Shown: in pieces, positions 1 to 9,130 of the stretch | How the letters are laid out: every line of letters begins with the position of its first letter | Position numbering within the stretch: position 1 is the first letter of the stretch | Assembly (NCBI RefSeq): GCF_006716645.1 | Contig: NZ_VFPL01000001.1 | Span: 2,108,001 to 2,172,000 of the forward strand | From: Arcticibacter tournemirensis | GTDB lineage: Bacteria > Bacteroidota > Bacteroidia > Sphingobacteriales > Sphingobacteriaceae | Length of the DNA stretch: 64,000 nt | Reading direction: 5' to 3' | Program-made: the position numbers and the translations under genes | The notes under the pieces: model-generated | What the model saw: the letters and a program-made list of their open reading frames with translations, nothing else | What the model was told of the DNA's origin: nothing | Database searches by the model: none

Positions 1-123
1 CCAAATAACACTGGTCCAAGAACCCCAAGAATGCAAAAGCTTACCTGGAATGCTGATGGTTCCCCAAATTTTGGTACAGCCACCTCTACTGGTGTTAATA
101 TTCCGATACCAATAGGTGAATAA
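1..123 (+). CDS. C-terminal end of a GH43-like glycoside hydrolase (partial)
   Basis: Frame 1 is open from the window edge to TAA at 121-123 and gives 40 residues ending in NIPIPIGE. The stretch MQKLTWNADGSPNFG resembles the closing beta-strand of family 43 enzymes (arabinofuranosidase/xylosidase type), where a 'W..DG.P.FG.P' pattern is typical. The 5' part lies outside the window, so catalytic residues cannot be seen. A strong intrinsic terminator follows directly, which supports a real gene end. The next gene in the same direction is a GH31 enzyme, which fits a polysaccharide-degradation segment. The family call rests on this short motif only. Confidence 0.55.
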   Translation, partial: PNNTGPRTPRMQKLTWNADGSPNFGTATSTGVNIPIPIGE

Positions 124-132
124 TACATGATG

Positions 133-168
133 AACAAAAGAACAACCTGAGCAGGTTGTTCTTTTGTT
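133..168 (+). terminator. Intrinsic terminator after the GH43-like gene
   Basis: A perfect 16-bp stem (133-148 with 153-168) closes a 4-nt loop. The 3' arm is T-rich and ends in TTTTGTTT, 10 nt after the stop codon. Confidence 0.85.
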
Positions 169-722
169 TAACAATCCGGCTTCTGGACAGGCTTAACCCG
201 CATCTGAGACTATATTTGTTTTGCCCCTCTTCAGCGGCTTTCTAAACTTATCACAAACCAGATAAAATTGAGATAAACACGATACTGGTTTGGTGAACCA
301 CTCAGCGGAGTTGCCATAAAGGTTTACATTATGCTATATCGTTTTAGTTTTTTAATTTAGCAGCTTACAAGTAATACATTTATAAATAAAGTACAAAAGA
401 CACAGCCTGACGGATGTAAAATATATCACTTCCGTTAATCATTTCGGGCAAAAGAACTTGGATATTTAGCCTTTCAAAATTGCACAACAAGATAATTATC
501 AATTGCTTGCATTTTTACGCGTTTGGATTTTTTTGTAGAGCGCGCATCCAGAAGAAACGAAGGTCAGAGATATTCATACCTTTAGCGAAAAGTCAAGGCG
601 TTCTAGCTTAGTATACATGAAAGGGGTTTATGACAAGCTTAGAAAACTGACCAGGGATTGAGAGGATGTTGATCTTCCATGTAATTCCACCGACGAAGAA
701 AATAACACACTAAAAACCAGAT
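169..722. other. 554-bp gene-free region upstream of the GH31 gene
   Basis: No convincing coding region is present. A TATATTTG box at 211-218 matches the Bacteroidota -7 consensus TAnnTTTG but lies about 500 nt before the GH31 start, so it would imply a long leader. No clear operator or hairpin was found close to the gene. A 14-codon ORF at 617-661 has no recognisable product. Confidence 0.4.
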
Positions 723-3299
723 ATGAATTCTATTTCTTTTCACAAAGCACGTTTGAAAACCGTTCTACTCGGTGCTTTGATCTCTCTCCTCTATCTGCAG
801 CCGTTACAGGCACAGAACGCTTCCAGCTTACAGGCTGATAAAAAAGCTATAGTAGAAGCAGATAATGCACGTTTTACAGTTCTCACTCCACGACTTATCC
901 GGATGGAGTGGAATAGCAGCAAGTCTTTTGATGATCATGCATCTTTTGTTGTTGTAAACAGAAAGTTACCTGTACCTGCTTATACATCAAAAAGGGAAAA
1001 CGGGTGGCTCACTATTAAAACCGGCGAGCTGGAAATGAGCTACAAGTTAAATTCCGGATCGTTCAATCAGGAGAACCTGAAAATAAAAATGCTGAAGAGC
1101 GATACAATCAGCTGGTCGCCTGGTAAAAAGCAGAAGTATAACCTGAAAGGTACTTACCGGACGCTGGACAACTATGATGGTGATACTCATCTGCATAATG
1201 GCAAGAAGATCGAACTTGAAGACGGAATCCTTTCGAGGGATGGGTGGTATTTTCTGGATGACTCATCTGACTTACGACTGGATAACAGTGATTGGCCATG
1301 GGTTTATACCAGAGAGAACGCGGGTACAGACTGGTATTTCATGGGGTATGGTTCCGACTACAAATCGGCGCTGTATGATTTCTCGCAGATTTCCGGAAAA
1401 GTGCCTCTGATGCCGCGGTATGCGCTGGGCTACTGGTGGTCGAGATACTGGAGCTATTCAGACAATGAGCTGAGAGAACTTACAGCGAATCTTAAACGCT
1501 TTAATATTCCGGCCGACGTTCTGGTTATTGACATGGACTGGCATAGGCAGGGCTGGACTGGCTGGAGCTGGAACAAAAGCTTATTCCCTGACCCAGCCAA
1601 ATTCTTAAGCTGGACGAACGAGAACCACTTGAAAACTACGTTGAACTTACATCCGGCAGATGGTGTTGCGGGCTACGAAGACGACTATAACCAGTTTGCT
1701 CAAAACATGAAATTTGATACCACCGGAAGAAAGACAATCCCTTTCCTTGCTTCCGATAAGCAGTTTATGTCGAATCTGTTTGATGTAATTCTCAGGCCGA
1801 TCGAACAAAAAGGAATAGATTTCTGGTGGTTAGACTGGCAGCAATGGCCAAATGATAAGAGAATTACTAACCTTAGTAATACATGGTGGTTGAATTATGT
1901 TTTTTATACCAATATGGACCGCAATCGTGAAACCCGCCCAATGTTATACCACAGGTGGGGCGGATTAGGTAATCACCGGTACCAGATAGGATTCTCGGGA
2001 GATACCTTCATTTCATGGAAGTCACTCGAATACCAGCCTTATTTTACGAACACTTCTTCTAACGTTTTATACACATACTGGAGCCATGATATAGGAGGGC
2101 ACCAGCTGAAACACGGAGACGAATCTGTTGACCCTGAGTTGTATACACGTTGGTTGCAGTACGGTGCGTTAAGCCCTATTCTTCGTACGCACTCAACAAA
2201 GAATGGTAAAATACAGAAAGAGATCTGGAACTTCAGCGGAAAGTATTCACAGGTGCAGTATGAAGCGATAAGGATGCGTTATACGCTTGTTCCGTATATT
2301 TATACGATGACCAGGAAAACCTATGATACAGCAATTGGTCTTTGCCGTCCGATGTACTACGACTATCCGAAGGCAGAAGAGGCTTATCGCTTTGACAGGG
2401 AATATATGTTCGGCGACAATATGCTTATAGCACCTATAGGTTCGCCGGCAGTAGAGGGATTTTCGAAGGTTAAAGTATGGCTCCCCGAAGGTAACGATTG
2501 GTTTGAATGGCATACAGGTACGTTGCTGAAGGGCGGACAGATACTCGAAAGAGCATTTACACTGAATGAATATCCAATATATATAAAAGCCGGATCTATA
2601 ATTCCTATGTATGGCGAGAATGTGCAAAACCTGGACTCAAATCCGGAAGACATAACAGTCGCTGTTTTTCCAGGGAATAATGGCAGGTTCACCCTGAAAG
2701 AGGATAATGGAAATGATAAAGCTTATAAGGACCAGTATGCATCAACCGAATTCTCAACCTCTTCCAACGGCAGGGAAGTTACTGTAACCATCGGGGGAAC
2801 AACCGGAAAGTATGATGGTATGCCCGGTAAAAGGAGATATATCCTGAAATTATACGGCTCGGAAATCCCTCAAAAGGTCTTGGTTAATGGAAAAGCCGTT
2901 GATTTCTCCCAAACGTTGAAAGATGGAAACTGGAGTTATACGGGAAGAGAGCTTAGTGTGAACGTTTCGTTACCACTGTCGGACACCCGCAAGCAACAGC
3001 AGGTGAAAGTGATTTATAGTACTGATAATAAGGCAGACATCAATAATGGGCTTGTTGGAAAGCTTAAAAGACTGACTCAGCTGACTGCTGAATTAAAGAG
3101 CATGGACAATGGTATCTATCTTCCCGAAGCGCTGGGTAATGCAGAAGAAACGAACCGTGCCCTTGAGTATTATCCTCAGAACTTTTATCAGTTGATTGAT
3201 AAGTTTAATGCTGACTACCAGAAGCTTCCTGTTATTATTAACGATTTGAGAGGAGTTAACAAGGAAAACCAGCAAAAATTATTGAAGTTACTTCAATAA
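723..3299 (+). CDS. Secreted glycoside hydrolase family 31 (alpha-glucosidase/alpha-xylosidase-like)
   Basis: This 858-residue protein begins with a signal peptide (hydrophobic run about 13-29, then LQAQNAS). The N-terminal part looks like the galactose-mutarotase-like beta domain of GH31, and the (beta/alpha)8 barrel runs from about residue 230 to 560. Landmarks are VIDMDWH near 270, the likely nucleophile Asp near 371 in WWLDWQQW, the likely acid/base Asp near 427 in GFSGDTFISW, and YWSHDIGGH. Beta-sandwich domains and a helical tail follow. The nucleophile context is WLDWQQ rather than the WxDMNE of classical alpha-glucosidases, so the substrate may differ from starch-type glucosides. The protein should act in the periplasm or at the surface on oligosaccharides. 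The sulfatase downstream suggests a substituted or sulfated glycan, but the exact specificity cannot be read from sequence. Confidence 0.88.
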   Translation: MNSISFHKARLKTVLLGALISLLYLQPLQAQNASSLQADKKAIVEADNARFTVLTPRLIRMEWNSSKSFDDHASFVVVNRKLPVPAYTSKRENGWLTIKTGELEMSYKLNSGSFNQENLKIKMLKSDTISWSPGKKQKYNLKGTYRTLDNYDGDTHLHNGKKIELEDGILSRDGWYFLDDSSDLRLDNSDWPWVYTRENAGTDWYFMGYGSDYKSALYDFSQISGKVPLMPRYALGYWWSRYWSYSDNELRELTANLKRFNIPADVLVIDMDWHRQGWTGWSWNKSLFPDPAKFLSWTNENHLKTTLNLHPADGVAGYEDDYNQFAQNMKFDTTGRKTIPFLASDKQFMSNLFDVILRPIEQKGIDFWWLDWQQWPNDKRITNLSNTWWLNYVFYTNMDRNRETRPMLYHRWGGLGNHRYQIGFSGDTFISWKSLEYQPYFTNTSSNVLYTYWSHDIGGHQLKHGDESVDPELYTRWLQYGALSPILRTHSTKNGKIQKEIWNFSGKYSQVQYEAIRMRYTLVPYIYTMTRKTYDTAIGLCRPMYYDYPKAEEAYRFDREYMFGDNMLIAPIGSPAVEGFSKVKVWLPEGNDWFEWHTGTLLKGGQILERAFTLNEYPIYIKAGSIIPMYGENVQNLDSNPEDITVAVFPGNNGRFTLKEDNGNDKAYKDQYASTEFSTSSNGREVTVTIGGTTGKYDGMPGKRRYILKLYGSEIPQKVLVNGKAVDFSQTLKDGNWSYTGRELSVNVSLPLSDTRKQQQVKVIYSTDNKADINNGLVGKLKRLTQLTAELKSMDNGIYLPEALGNAEETNRALEYYPQNFYQLIDKFNADYQKLPVIINDLRGVNKENQQKLLKLLQ

Positions 3300-3354
3300 G
3301 CAGAGACTTTCGAAAGAGGCAAGGCAGCAGTGCCTTCGAAACAGATAAGCTATA

Positions 3355-3383
3355 CAAAGGCAGGCGATTTTCGCCTGCCTTTG
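3355..3383 (+). terminator. Intrinsic terminator after the GH31 gene
   Basis: A perfect 13-bp GC-rich stem (3355-3367 with 3371-3383) has a 3-nt T loop and is followed by TTGTTAG. It lies 55 nt after the GH31 stop. Confidence 0.8.
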
Positions 3384-3509
3384 TTGTTAGTACGCTTTCT
3401 TTAATAGCCTCCTGCACAAAATTGACAGTAAAAGGTACGTTTTTGCTAAAGTTTTCTCGTTGGGAGCCTGACATTTGATTTGTTGAACCATTTATAGAGG
3501 TTTGGAATT

Positions 3510-4956
3510 ATGAAGTGTTTCGTCTCGCTTAGAATAGCCGTCATTGCTGTTTTTATATTCGTACCACGCGTTTTAAAAGCACAAAAAGTACAGCCGCCAA
3601 ATATTGTTTTCTTGCTGGTAGACGATATGGGTTACGCCGATGTAGGATGCTATGGCAGTTCATTTTACGAAACTCCCAATATAGACGCGCTCGCCTCCGG
3701 TGGTATGAAGTTTATGAATACATATACTGCAGGTTCGGTATGTTCGCCAACGAGGTCGAGTATAATGACAGGCAGGTATACGGTTAGAACAGGCGTAACC
3801 GACTGGATCCCTGGTCAGAAGGTGTCAAATACGAAACTTATCCAACCAGGGACAAAGCTTTTCCTTGGAAGAGATGAAATTACATTCGCGGAATTATTGA
3901 AAGAGGGGGGATACAGCACTTTCTACGCAGGCAAGTGGCATCTTGGAGAGCGCCAAGCCGGGCCTTGACCCTCTGAGCCGGGGTTTTGAAGAATACTACA
4001 GCGCTCTCGAAATGCGCAGGGCGAAAAAACCGGTAGTTACGGATTCATTGACTAAATATACTTCTGATTTTATAATCAGGAAGGCTAAACAGAATAAGCC
4101 CTTTATTGCATTCCTCTCGTATTATGATGTCCACACGCCAATTTACGAGTATCCGGATCTCATTAACCATTATAAAGACAAATTGCGGACCGCGGGTGAG
4201 GGCCTGGAAAGCCCGGTGGTTGCCGAACATAGTGGAGTAACACGAACGGTTCAGAATAATCCGCAGTATGCATCAATGGTTGGAGCGGTCGACAAAAGCG
4301 TTGGGAGTATACAGCGGCTGTTAAAGACGCTCGGCATAGAAAAGAATACTATCATTGTATTTACTTCGGATAATGGAGGACTGGCTACTTCAAAAAAGGC
4401 AGGGCCTACATCGAACGCTCCATACCGGTCGGGAAAAGGCTGGCTATATGAGGGAGGAATACGTGTGCCTCTTATAGTCAAATATCCGGCGGAAATTAAG
4501 GCTTCTGCGATTTGCAGAGTACCAACGATGAGCACCGACTTTTATCCAACCATATTACAATGGGCGGGCCTGCCTTCCCATCCCGAGTTGCACAAGGACG
4601 GAGTAAGTCTTGTTCCATTGTTGAAACAGACGGGCACACTGAGCAGAACGGATTTTTACTGGCACTATCCTCATTATCATGGGTCTACCTGGACTCCTGG
4701 TGCGGCTATCAGAAGCGGTGACTGGAAGCTTATCGTGTTTTATGAAACGGACACGTACGAGTTGTATAATTTGAAAGAAGATCCTTCGGAGAAGCAGGAT
4801 CTCGCTGTTAGAAAGCCGGAGATTGTAAAGCAATTGAAAGAGAAGCTTGAAAAATGGCAAAAGAACTGTGGTGCCCGGTTGCCTGTAGTTAATAATGAGT
4901 ACGATCCCTTAAGGAAAACGGGACAGCAGAGCAGTAACGACAGCAATGAACTATAG
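3510..4956 (+). pseudogene. Secreted sulfatase interrupted by a frameshift
   Basis: Two overlapping frames together make one sulfatase of about 480 residues. The first (3510-3968) has a signal peptide, the metal-binding VDDMGYADVG motif and the formylglycine site Cys78 in SVCSPTRSS (C-x-P-x-R), then GKWHLG, and hits TGA after QAGP. The second frame continues with AKPGLDPLSRGFEEYY, the second metal site FTSDNGG, GGIRVPLIVKYP and the C-terminal subdomain to TAG at 4954-4956. Reading GKWHLG-SAKPGLDPLSRGF needs the skip of one base near 3945-3950, so the sequence carries one extra base. Separate translation of the second frame would need TTG at 3943. All catalytic motifs are intact on both sides, so this is a recent mutation, a base-calling error or, less likely, programmed frameshifting. 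An intact product would be an exported Cys-type sulfatase on a sulfated sugar; the anaerobic maturase is not in the window. Confidence 0.82.
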
Positions 4957-4972
4957 TTGCCGAGGTTACTCT

Positions 4973-5770
4973 TTAAATCTGTGAAAAATCAGCAGGGACA
5001 AGCAATGTCGAATTGATCTTTGAGATCAATACTGCGTTGGCATATTCGGGTATGGAGCTTATTTCTTTCCATTTAGGATCGCTGCCGAATGATTTCCAGA
5101 GTTTCGCATGCGCCTCCATGTCGTCGAAAGTTACCATATAGGTCAGATTGGGCCTCGAACTGCCAATTAATGTCTCGCCCCAAAACACGGGTTTGAATCC
5201 GAGCCGCTTAAAAATGTCTATTTCTCCCCCTTCATTAAACATTTCTATTTTCTTTTTACCAGCACTTTCACTGGCGCTTTGGTATTGCCGCAGCTCAAAG
5301 ATCCGCGGCCTGTCAGGGGGGACTTCCATAGCGGGCATGTGTGTAAATGCTTTCAGTAAAGAGCTTTCTATTCTGATGTAAGCTGGTTCTGCCGGCGGAG
5401 AATTCAAATAAGCTGATCCCTCTGCCTTGTATCTCGCATCGTTTTCGAGATTTTTGCTTACATCGTCGAAATGGTCGATGCTATTGTAAGGAACCATTAC
5501 ATATACTTTGGTGTGTCCTGCAGGTTTTAGCTCAGTAAACACACCCACATGCTTCACACCCATTCTATTTAGTGCGGGGATTGCGGCTTTCCTGTAGTAG
5601 TCCTCAACGAGCTTTTGTTGTTTATCATTACTTAAAGAATATACCCTGAGCTCATAAAATTCTAAAGCAGGCTTTTTAATGTTGTCTGTTGCTGCGATGC
5701 TTAAAGCAGAGGTGGCAGTAACAGCAGCGCCTGTTAACAAGGATGCTTTAACAAAGGAACGTCTTTTCAT
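4973..5770 (-). CDS. NIPSNAP family protein with Tat-type signal
   Basis: This is a 265-residue protein. The N-terminus KRRSFVKASLLTG followed by an Ala/Thr-rich hydrophobic stretch fits a twin-arginine signal. The mature part has two ferredoxin-like alpha/beta barrel repeats: one begins FYELRVYSL near residue 37 and the other FELRQYQS near 157, each with the 'ELR.Y' start typical of NIPSNAP domains. The biochemical role of bacterial NIPSNAP proteins is unknown; they often sit near sugar catabolism genes in Bacteroidota. The stop is 16 nt from the stop of the convergent sulfatase, and the gene follows batE on the same strand after about 36 nt, so it could be read from the Bat operon. Confidence 0.85.
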   Translation of the reverse strand: MKRRSFVKASLLTGAAVTATSALSIAATDNIKKPALEFYELRVYSLSNDKQQKLVEDYYRKAAIPALNRMGVKHVGVFTELKPAGHTKVYVMVPYNSIDHFDDVSKNLENDARYKAEGSAYLNSPPAEPAYIRIESSLLKAFTHMPAMEVPPDRPRIFELRQYQSASESAGKKKIEMFNEGGEIDIFKRLGFKPVFWGETLIGSSRPNLTYMVTFDDMEAHAKLWKSFGSDPKWKEISSIPEYANAVLISKINSTLLVPADFSQI

Positions 5771-5806
5771 AGGTATGGATGATTATATTAAAGCTACAAT
5801 AATAAA

Positions 5807-6592
5807 CTAAATTTCCTTTGCATCTGTTTCACGAATCCAGCCTGTGTTTCCGTTTGGCAGCTTAATCTTCATCCAGCCATCATCTTTTTTATCAACACCA
5901 ACCTTCGTTCCGCTGTGAATGACGAAGACGCCCTTTGATGAGGGGTCAGGCTCGCTCTTTACGGTTCCCGATCCGCTGAAAATAATGGCCTCATGATGAA
6001 TGTTGAAGTAATGTGCTTGCCGGTTCTGCAGGAACAGAATTGTTATGCTGAAAACGAACAATACGATACCGGTATAGAATGATGCTTTTTTTACGGCTAC
6101 GGATTGTGTGAAAAGGTAGGTCACAAAACTAAGCGATGTAAAAAGGAGAAATACGATGCTTAAAACAGCGAGGGTATTTAACGACAACAAAAGAATTAGT
6201 CCGCGCCACCACCTGAAAAGGAAAAACTCTGGAACAGGATCCGTCTTATCCACCGTCTTCAGGTTTGCTATCTGGATGTTCATTTTAATGTCTTCATCCC
6301 CCGGGTCAAGTTTATGAGCCTTTTCGTAGTACAGCAATGCCGATGGAATGTCGCCGGTACGATAATAGGCGTTGCCCAGATTAAAGTAAACGGCCGCCGA
6401 GCGATAACCGCTGTTTAGGATCTTCTGATACGACGACACAGCTTCCTCGTACTTTCGTTTCGCAAATTGCTCATTCCCTTTTTTAAAGATGGAATCAGCC
6501 CCATCTTCTGCTGTTGAGACCAATGGAAGGATAATCAGGAGGATCAGATATTGAAATAACCTCAGCGAGTTAAAGCTTATCTTCAATTTCAT
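5807..6592 (-). CDS. batE: BatE-like TPR and SH3 membrane protein
   Basis: The start is taken at ATG 6590-6592 (MKLKISFNSLRLF), which gives 261 residues and a signal or anchor segment; longer upstream reading would run far into batD. After the leader come two to three TPR units (FKKGNEQFAKRKYEEAVSSY, AVYFNLGNAYYRTGDIPSALLYY) at about residues 30-105, two membrane segments at about 125-185, and a C-terminal SH3-like domain ending WMKIKLPNGNTGWIRET. This order matches BatE of the Bacteroides aerotolerance operon. The start codon overlaps the end of batD by 23 bp, which implies translational coupling. It probably helps assemble the membrane VWA complex; molecular function is not established. Confidence 0.85.
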   Translation of the reverse strand: MKLKISFNSLRLFQYLILLIILPLVSTAEDGADSIFKKGNEQFAKRKYEEAVSSYQKILNSGYRSAAVYFNLGNAYYRTGDIPSALLYYEKAHKLDPGDEDIKMNIQIANLKTVDKTDPVPEFFLFRWWRGLILLLSLNTLAVLSIVFLLFTSLSFVTYLFTQSVAVKKASFYTGIVLFVFSITILFLQNRQAHYFNIHHEAIIFSGSGTVKSEPDPSSKGVFVIHSGTKVGVDKKDDGWMKIKLPNGNTGWIRETDAKEI

Positions 6593-8378
6593 AGATGATG
6601 TTTTTTGCTTTTTCAAATACTTCATTGGCTGATATTCCGGTAACAGGAGCAAAGCGGGCCATTTCACACAAGTCCAGCGTTTCAAGCAGCTGCCTGATCA
6701 GGCGATCATCTAACGCTTTTGCCTGTAGTTCGGCGGCAATGCTTTCTTTATTAAGATTCGCAGCGGGGATATTCAATTTATCGCTCAGATATCCGTACAG
6801 GCCTTTGAACACCTCCTCGTAAAATACCTTACTGTTATTCTCCGACAGCTGCTTTTGAGCATTAGCAAGATGGCGGGCGGCAATTTTACCTGCTTTCCTG
6901 CTTTTTACTTTAAGTGGGTCACTATTATTCTTTTTATCCCACTGCCGATATAAAAGCGCTCCTGCAAATATCAGCGGGCCTGTGAGCAGCAGAAGGTAAT
7001 ACCATACAGATCCATGGAATTCTTTACCTTCTTTGTAAAGGTCCGGTTCCGCTGTTTTTATGTAAGAGATATCTTTATTCAATAGTTTAACATCCTGTTT
7101 GCCGGCTCCGGAGTATACCACATTTTCAGAAGGGTTACCCTTGTTTACTTTGATTTCGAAACCCTGCACCGAGGCTGTCTCATAACGCCCGGAAGCTGGA
7201 TTGAAATAGGAGAACCGGACTGGCTCAATTGCAAAATCTCCCTCATGTCGTGGTATTAAAAGATAGTTATACGATCTGCTTCCTGATGCGCCCGACGTGT
7301 TCATGGTAATGGCGTCGGTGATTTTTGGGTCGTACTTTTCAAAGTCGGCCGGGAAATTAATTACCGGTTCTTTTATGAGCTTGAGATTTCCGGATCCTGA
7401 AATTTTAAGAGTATAGTTCAGTGCTTCATTGGCTTTGAGCTCTTTTTTATCTAATGATGCTTCCGCTTTGAACTGACCCACTGCACCTGTAAAGCCCTGG
7501 GGTTTTCCGGCCGTTGGCAAAGGTTTCACGCGAACGGTTAAAGGGGGGCTCTTTACTTTATATTTTACATCTTCATAGGTGCCGAAAAACTCGTCCATAA
7601 GCGTTCGCGCCGGAGCCTTCTGACGTACTATAAAAGTCATCTCGACGGGGTCAATCCTTAGGTTTCCGGAATGCTCAGGGAAGAGGATGGTTTGTTTAAC
7701 TACTGCAACATGATACTGTTTTCCTTTATAGGTCTCTTCCTTCCATTCGACATTCTGATTGGTGTTTTTTATGTCTTCACTCCAGAATCCGTTAAGGTCG
7801 GGTATCTTGTCGACCTGACTTTCAACAATAGAGACGCGGGTATACAGCTTAAAGCTCAGGGTAAGTTGCTGTCCCTGATACACATTGTTCTTGTCGGTGA
7901 CAGCCCGTAGAAACAGCGAGTTCGATAGTTTTTCGGGCTGGCTCTCTTCAAAGTCTTCCTGCGGAACAGCAGGGGCAGGTCTGCTGCTGCCTTGCGGGAC
8001 TGGCCTTCCTTTGACCACCCGGATCCGTAGCGGATTTGTTTTGTATGTCTTTCCGTTAACGCTTATGGAAGCAGCGCCGAAGGTAAATGTGCCCTCTTTT
8101 ACTGCCATGAGATAATAGCTATAGGAGGTGCTTACCGTCATGCTGCCGTTTATGGAAGTCATGCTCGACGACATATTCGGTCCACCCAATACCTGGAACC
8201 CGTTAAATTCAGGAGGACTGAAGCGATCGCCGTTTGCGTTTACAGAAAATGTAACTTCAAACTCCTCGCCTGTAGCGACCTCGCTTTTACTGGCGGAGGC
8301 GCTAAAACGTGTATTCTGTGCATAGAGCCAGTTTGTGAAGAATAATGCAAATAATAATATATAATGTCTCAAGGTCAT
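6570..8378 (-). CDS. batD: BatD, Ig-like-domain membrane protein of the Bat complex
   Basis: This 602-residue protein has a signal peptide (MTLRHYILLFALFFTNWLYA), then several beta-sandwich domains typical of BatD ('ASKSEVATGEEFEVTFSV' near 30, 'DKNNVYQGQQLTLSFKLY' near 160, 'VKPLPTAGKPQGFTGAVGQF' near 285). One membrane segment follows at about residue 458-478 (WYYLLLLTGPLIFAGALLY), with a basic cytoplasmic helical tail. The large periplasmic part probably binds partners. The gene lies between batC (20 nt gap) and batE (overlap). Confidence 0.9.
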   Translation of the reverse strand: MTLRHYILLFALFFTNWLYAQNTRFSASASKSEVATGEEFEVTFSVNANGDRFSPPEFNGFQVLGGPNMSSSMTSINGSMTVSTSYSYYLMAVKEGTFTFGAASISVNGKTYKTNPLRIRVVKGRPVPQGSSRPAPAVPQEDFEESQPEKLSNSLFLRAVTDKNNVYQGQQLTLSFKLYTRVSIVESQVDKIPDLNGFWSEDIKNTNQNVEWKEETYKGKQYHVAVVKQTILFPEHSGNLRIDPVEMTFIVRQKAPARTLMDEFFGTYEDVKYKVKSPPLTVRVKPLPTAGKPQGFTGAVGQFKAEASLDKKELKANEALNYTLKISGSGNLKLIKEPVINFPADFEKYDPKITDAITMNTSGASGSRSYNYLLIPRHEGDFAIEPVRFSYFNPASGRYETASVQGFEIKVNKGNPSENVVYSGAGKQDVKLLNKDISYIKTAEPDLYKEGKEFHGSVWYYLLLLTGPLIFAGALLYRQWDKKNNSDPLKVKSRKAGKIAARHLANAQKQLSENNSKVFYEEVFKGLYGYLSDKLNIPAANLNKESIAAELQAKALDDRLIRQLLETLDLCEMARFAPVTGISANEVFEKAKNIIYEIEDKL

Positions 8379-8398
8379 TATTTTAAATAATTACAGAG

Positions 8399-9130
8399 CT
8401 ACCAGTCTTTTGTAATGCGGACTTTTCCGCCTCCCAGCTTTTTGTTTTTCAGCTTATCCTGTGTCCCTTGCTCCTGATTGTTCAATGCTTCGAGCATGCG
8501 CTCGGCATCTTCTTTTGATAGCTGGTTAGGGTTGGGCTGCTGCTCTTTTTGCTGATCTTTCTTGTCCTGATTTTGTTTGTCCTGATCCTTCTTATCCTGA
8601 TCCTTTTTGTTTTGGTCTTTATTCTGTTGATCCTTTTTGTCCTGATCTTTATTATTCTGGTTCTGCTTATTCTGTTTGTTCTGGTTCTGTTTGTTTTGTT
8701 GCTGTTGCTTCAAAAGCTCCCTGGCATAAGCAAGATTGTACCGGGTCTGATCATCTTTAGGATTATTTAGGAGTGCTTTTTTATAGGCTTCAATACTCTC
8801 CTCTATCTTTTTTGAAGAAAGCAATGAGTTACCAAGATTATGGTAAGCATGTGATAAAACCTGCTTATCTGTCGCCGATGCAGCTATTTTGCTGAACTGT
8901 TCACCCGCTTCTGTGAACTTCTTTTGCTTATAAAGAGCGTCTCCAAGGTTAAAAGTCCCTTCTATGGAATGCGCCTTCGGATCAACCGATTTTCTGTAGT
9001 TCGTTTCGGCCTCTTTATAGTTTTGCTGCTGGTATAACTCATTTCCTTTGACGATGTATTTTTTTGCTTTCTGGCCAAAAATAAAGGAAGCCTGCAACAT
9101 CCATAACATAACTAAGATCGATCGCTTCAT
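8399..9130 (-). CDS. batC: BatC-like TPR protein with Lys/Gln/Asp/Asn-rich tail
   Basis: The 243-residue product has a signal peptide (SILVMLWMLQASFIFGQ), three to four TPR units at about residues 25-140, then about 60 residues made almost only of K, Q, D and N with recurring KDQ and NKQ blocks. It closes with a short conserved segment, SKEDAERMLEALNNQEQ, and GGGKVRITKDW. The low-complexity block is coded by near-repeats such as GATCAGGACAAA, which makes it prone to length variation. The start overlaps the batB stop by 4 bp (ATGA arrangement), a sign of coupled translation. The order matches BatC of Bacteroides and related genera. Confidence 0.85.
   Translation of the reverse strand: MKRSILVMLWMLQASFIFGQKAKKYIVKGNELYQQQNYKEAETNYRKSVDPKAHSIEGTFNLGDALYKQKKFTEAGEQFSKIAASATDKQVLSHAYHNLGNSLLSSKKIEESIEAYKKALLNNPKDDQTRYNLAYARELLKQQQQNKQNQNKQNKQNQNNKDQDKKDQQNKDQNKKDQDKKDQDKQNQDKKDQQKEQQPNPNQLSKEDAERMLEALNNQEQGTQDKLKNKKLGGGKVRITKDW

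Noticed and set aside
617-661. 14-codon ORF (MKGVYDKLRKLTRD) before the GH31 gene
   Set aside because: Too short, no start signal and no recognisable product.
3943-4956. Second half of the sulfatase as an independent gene starting at TTG
   Set aside because: It begins in the middle of the conserved sulfatase core with no signal peptide or catalytic cysteine; a frameshift explains it better.
8549-8770. Open frame antisense to batC, rich in Leu, Ile and Val
   Set aside because: It is the mirror of the Lys/Gln/Asp-coding tract of batC; its composition follows from that.
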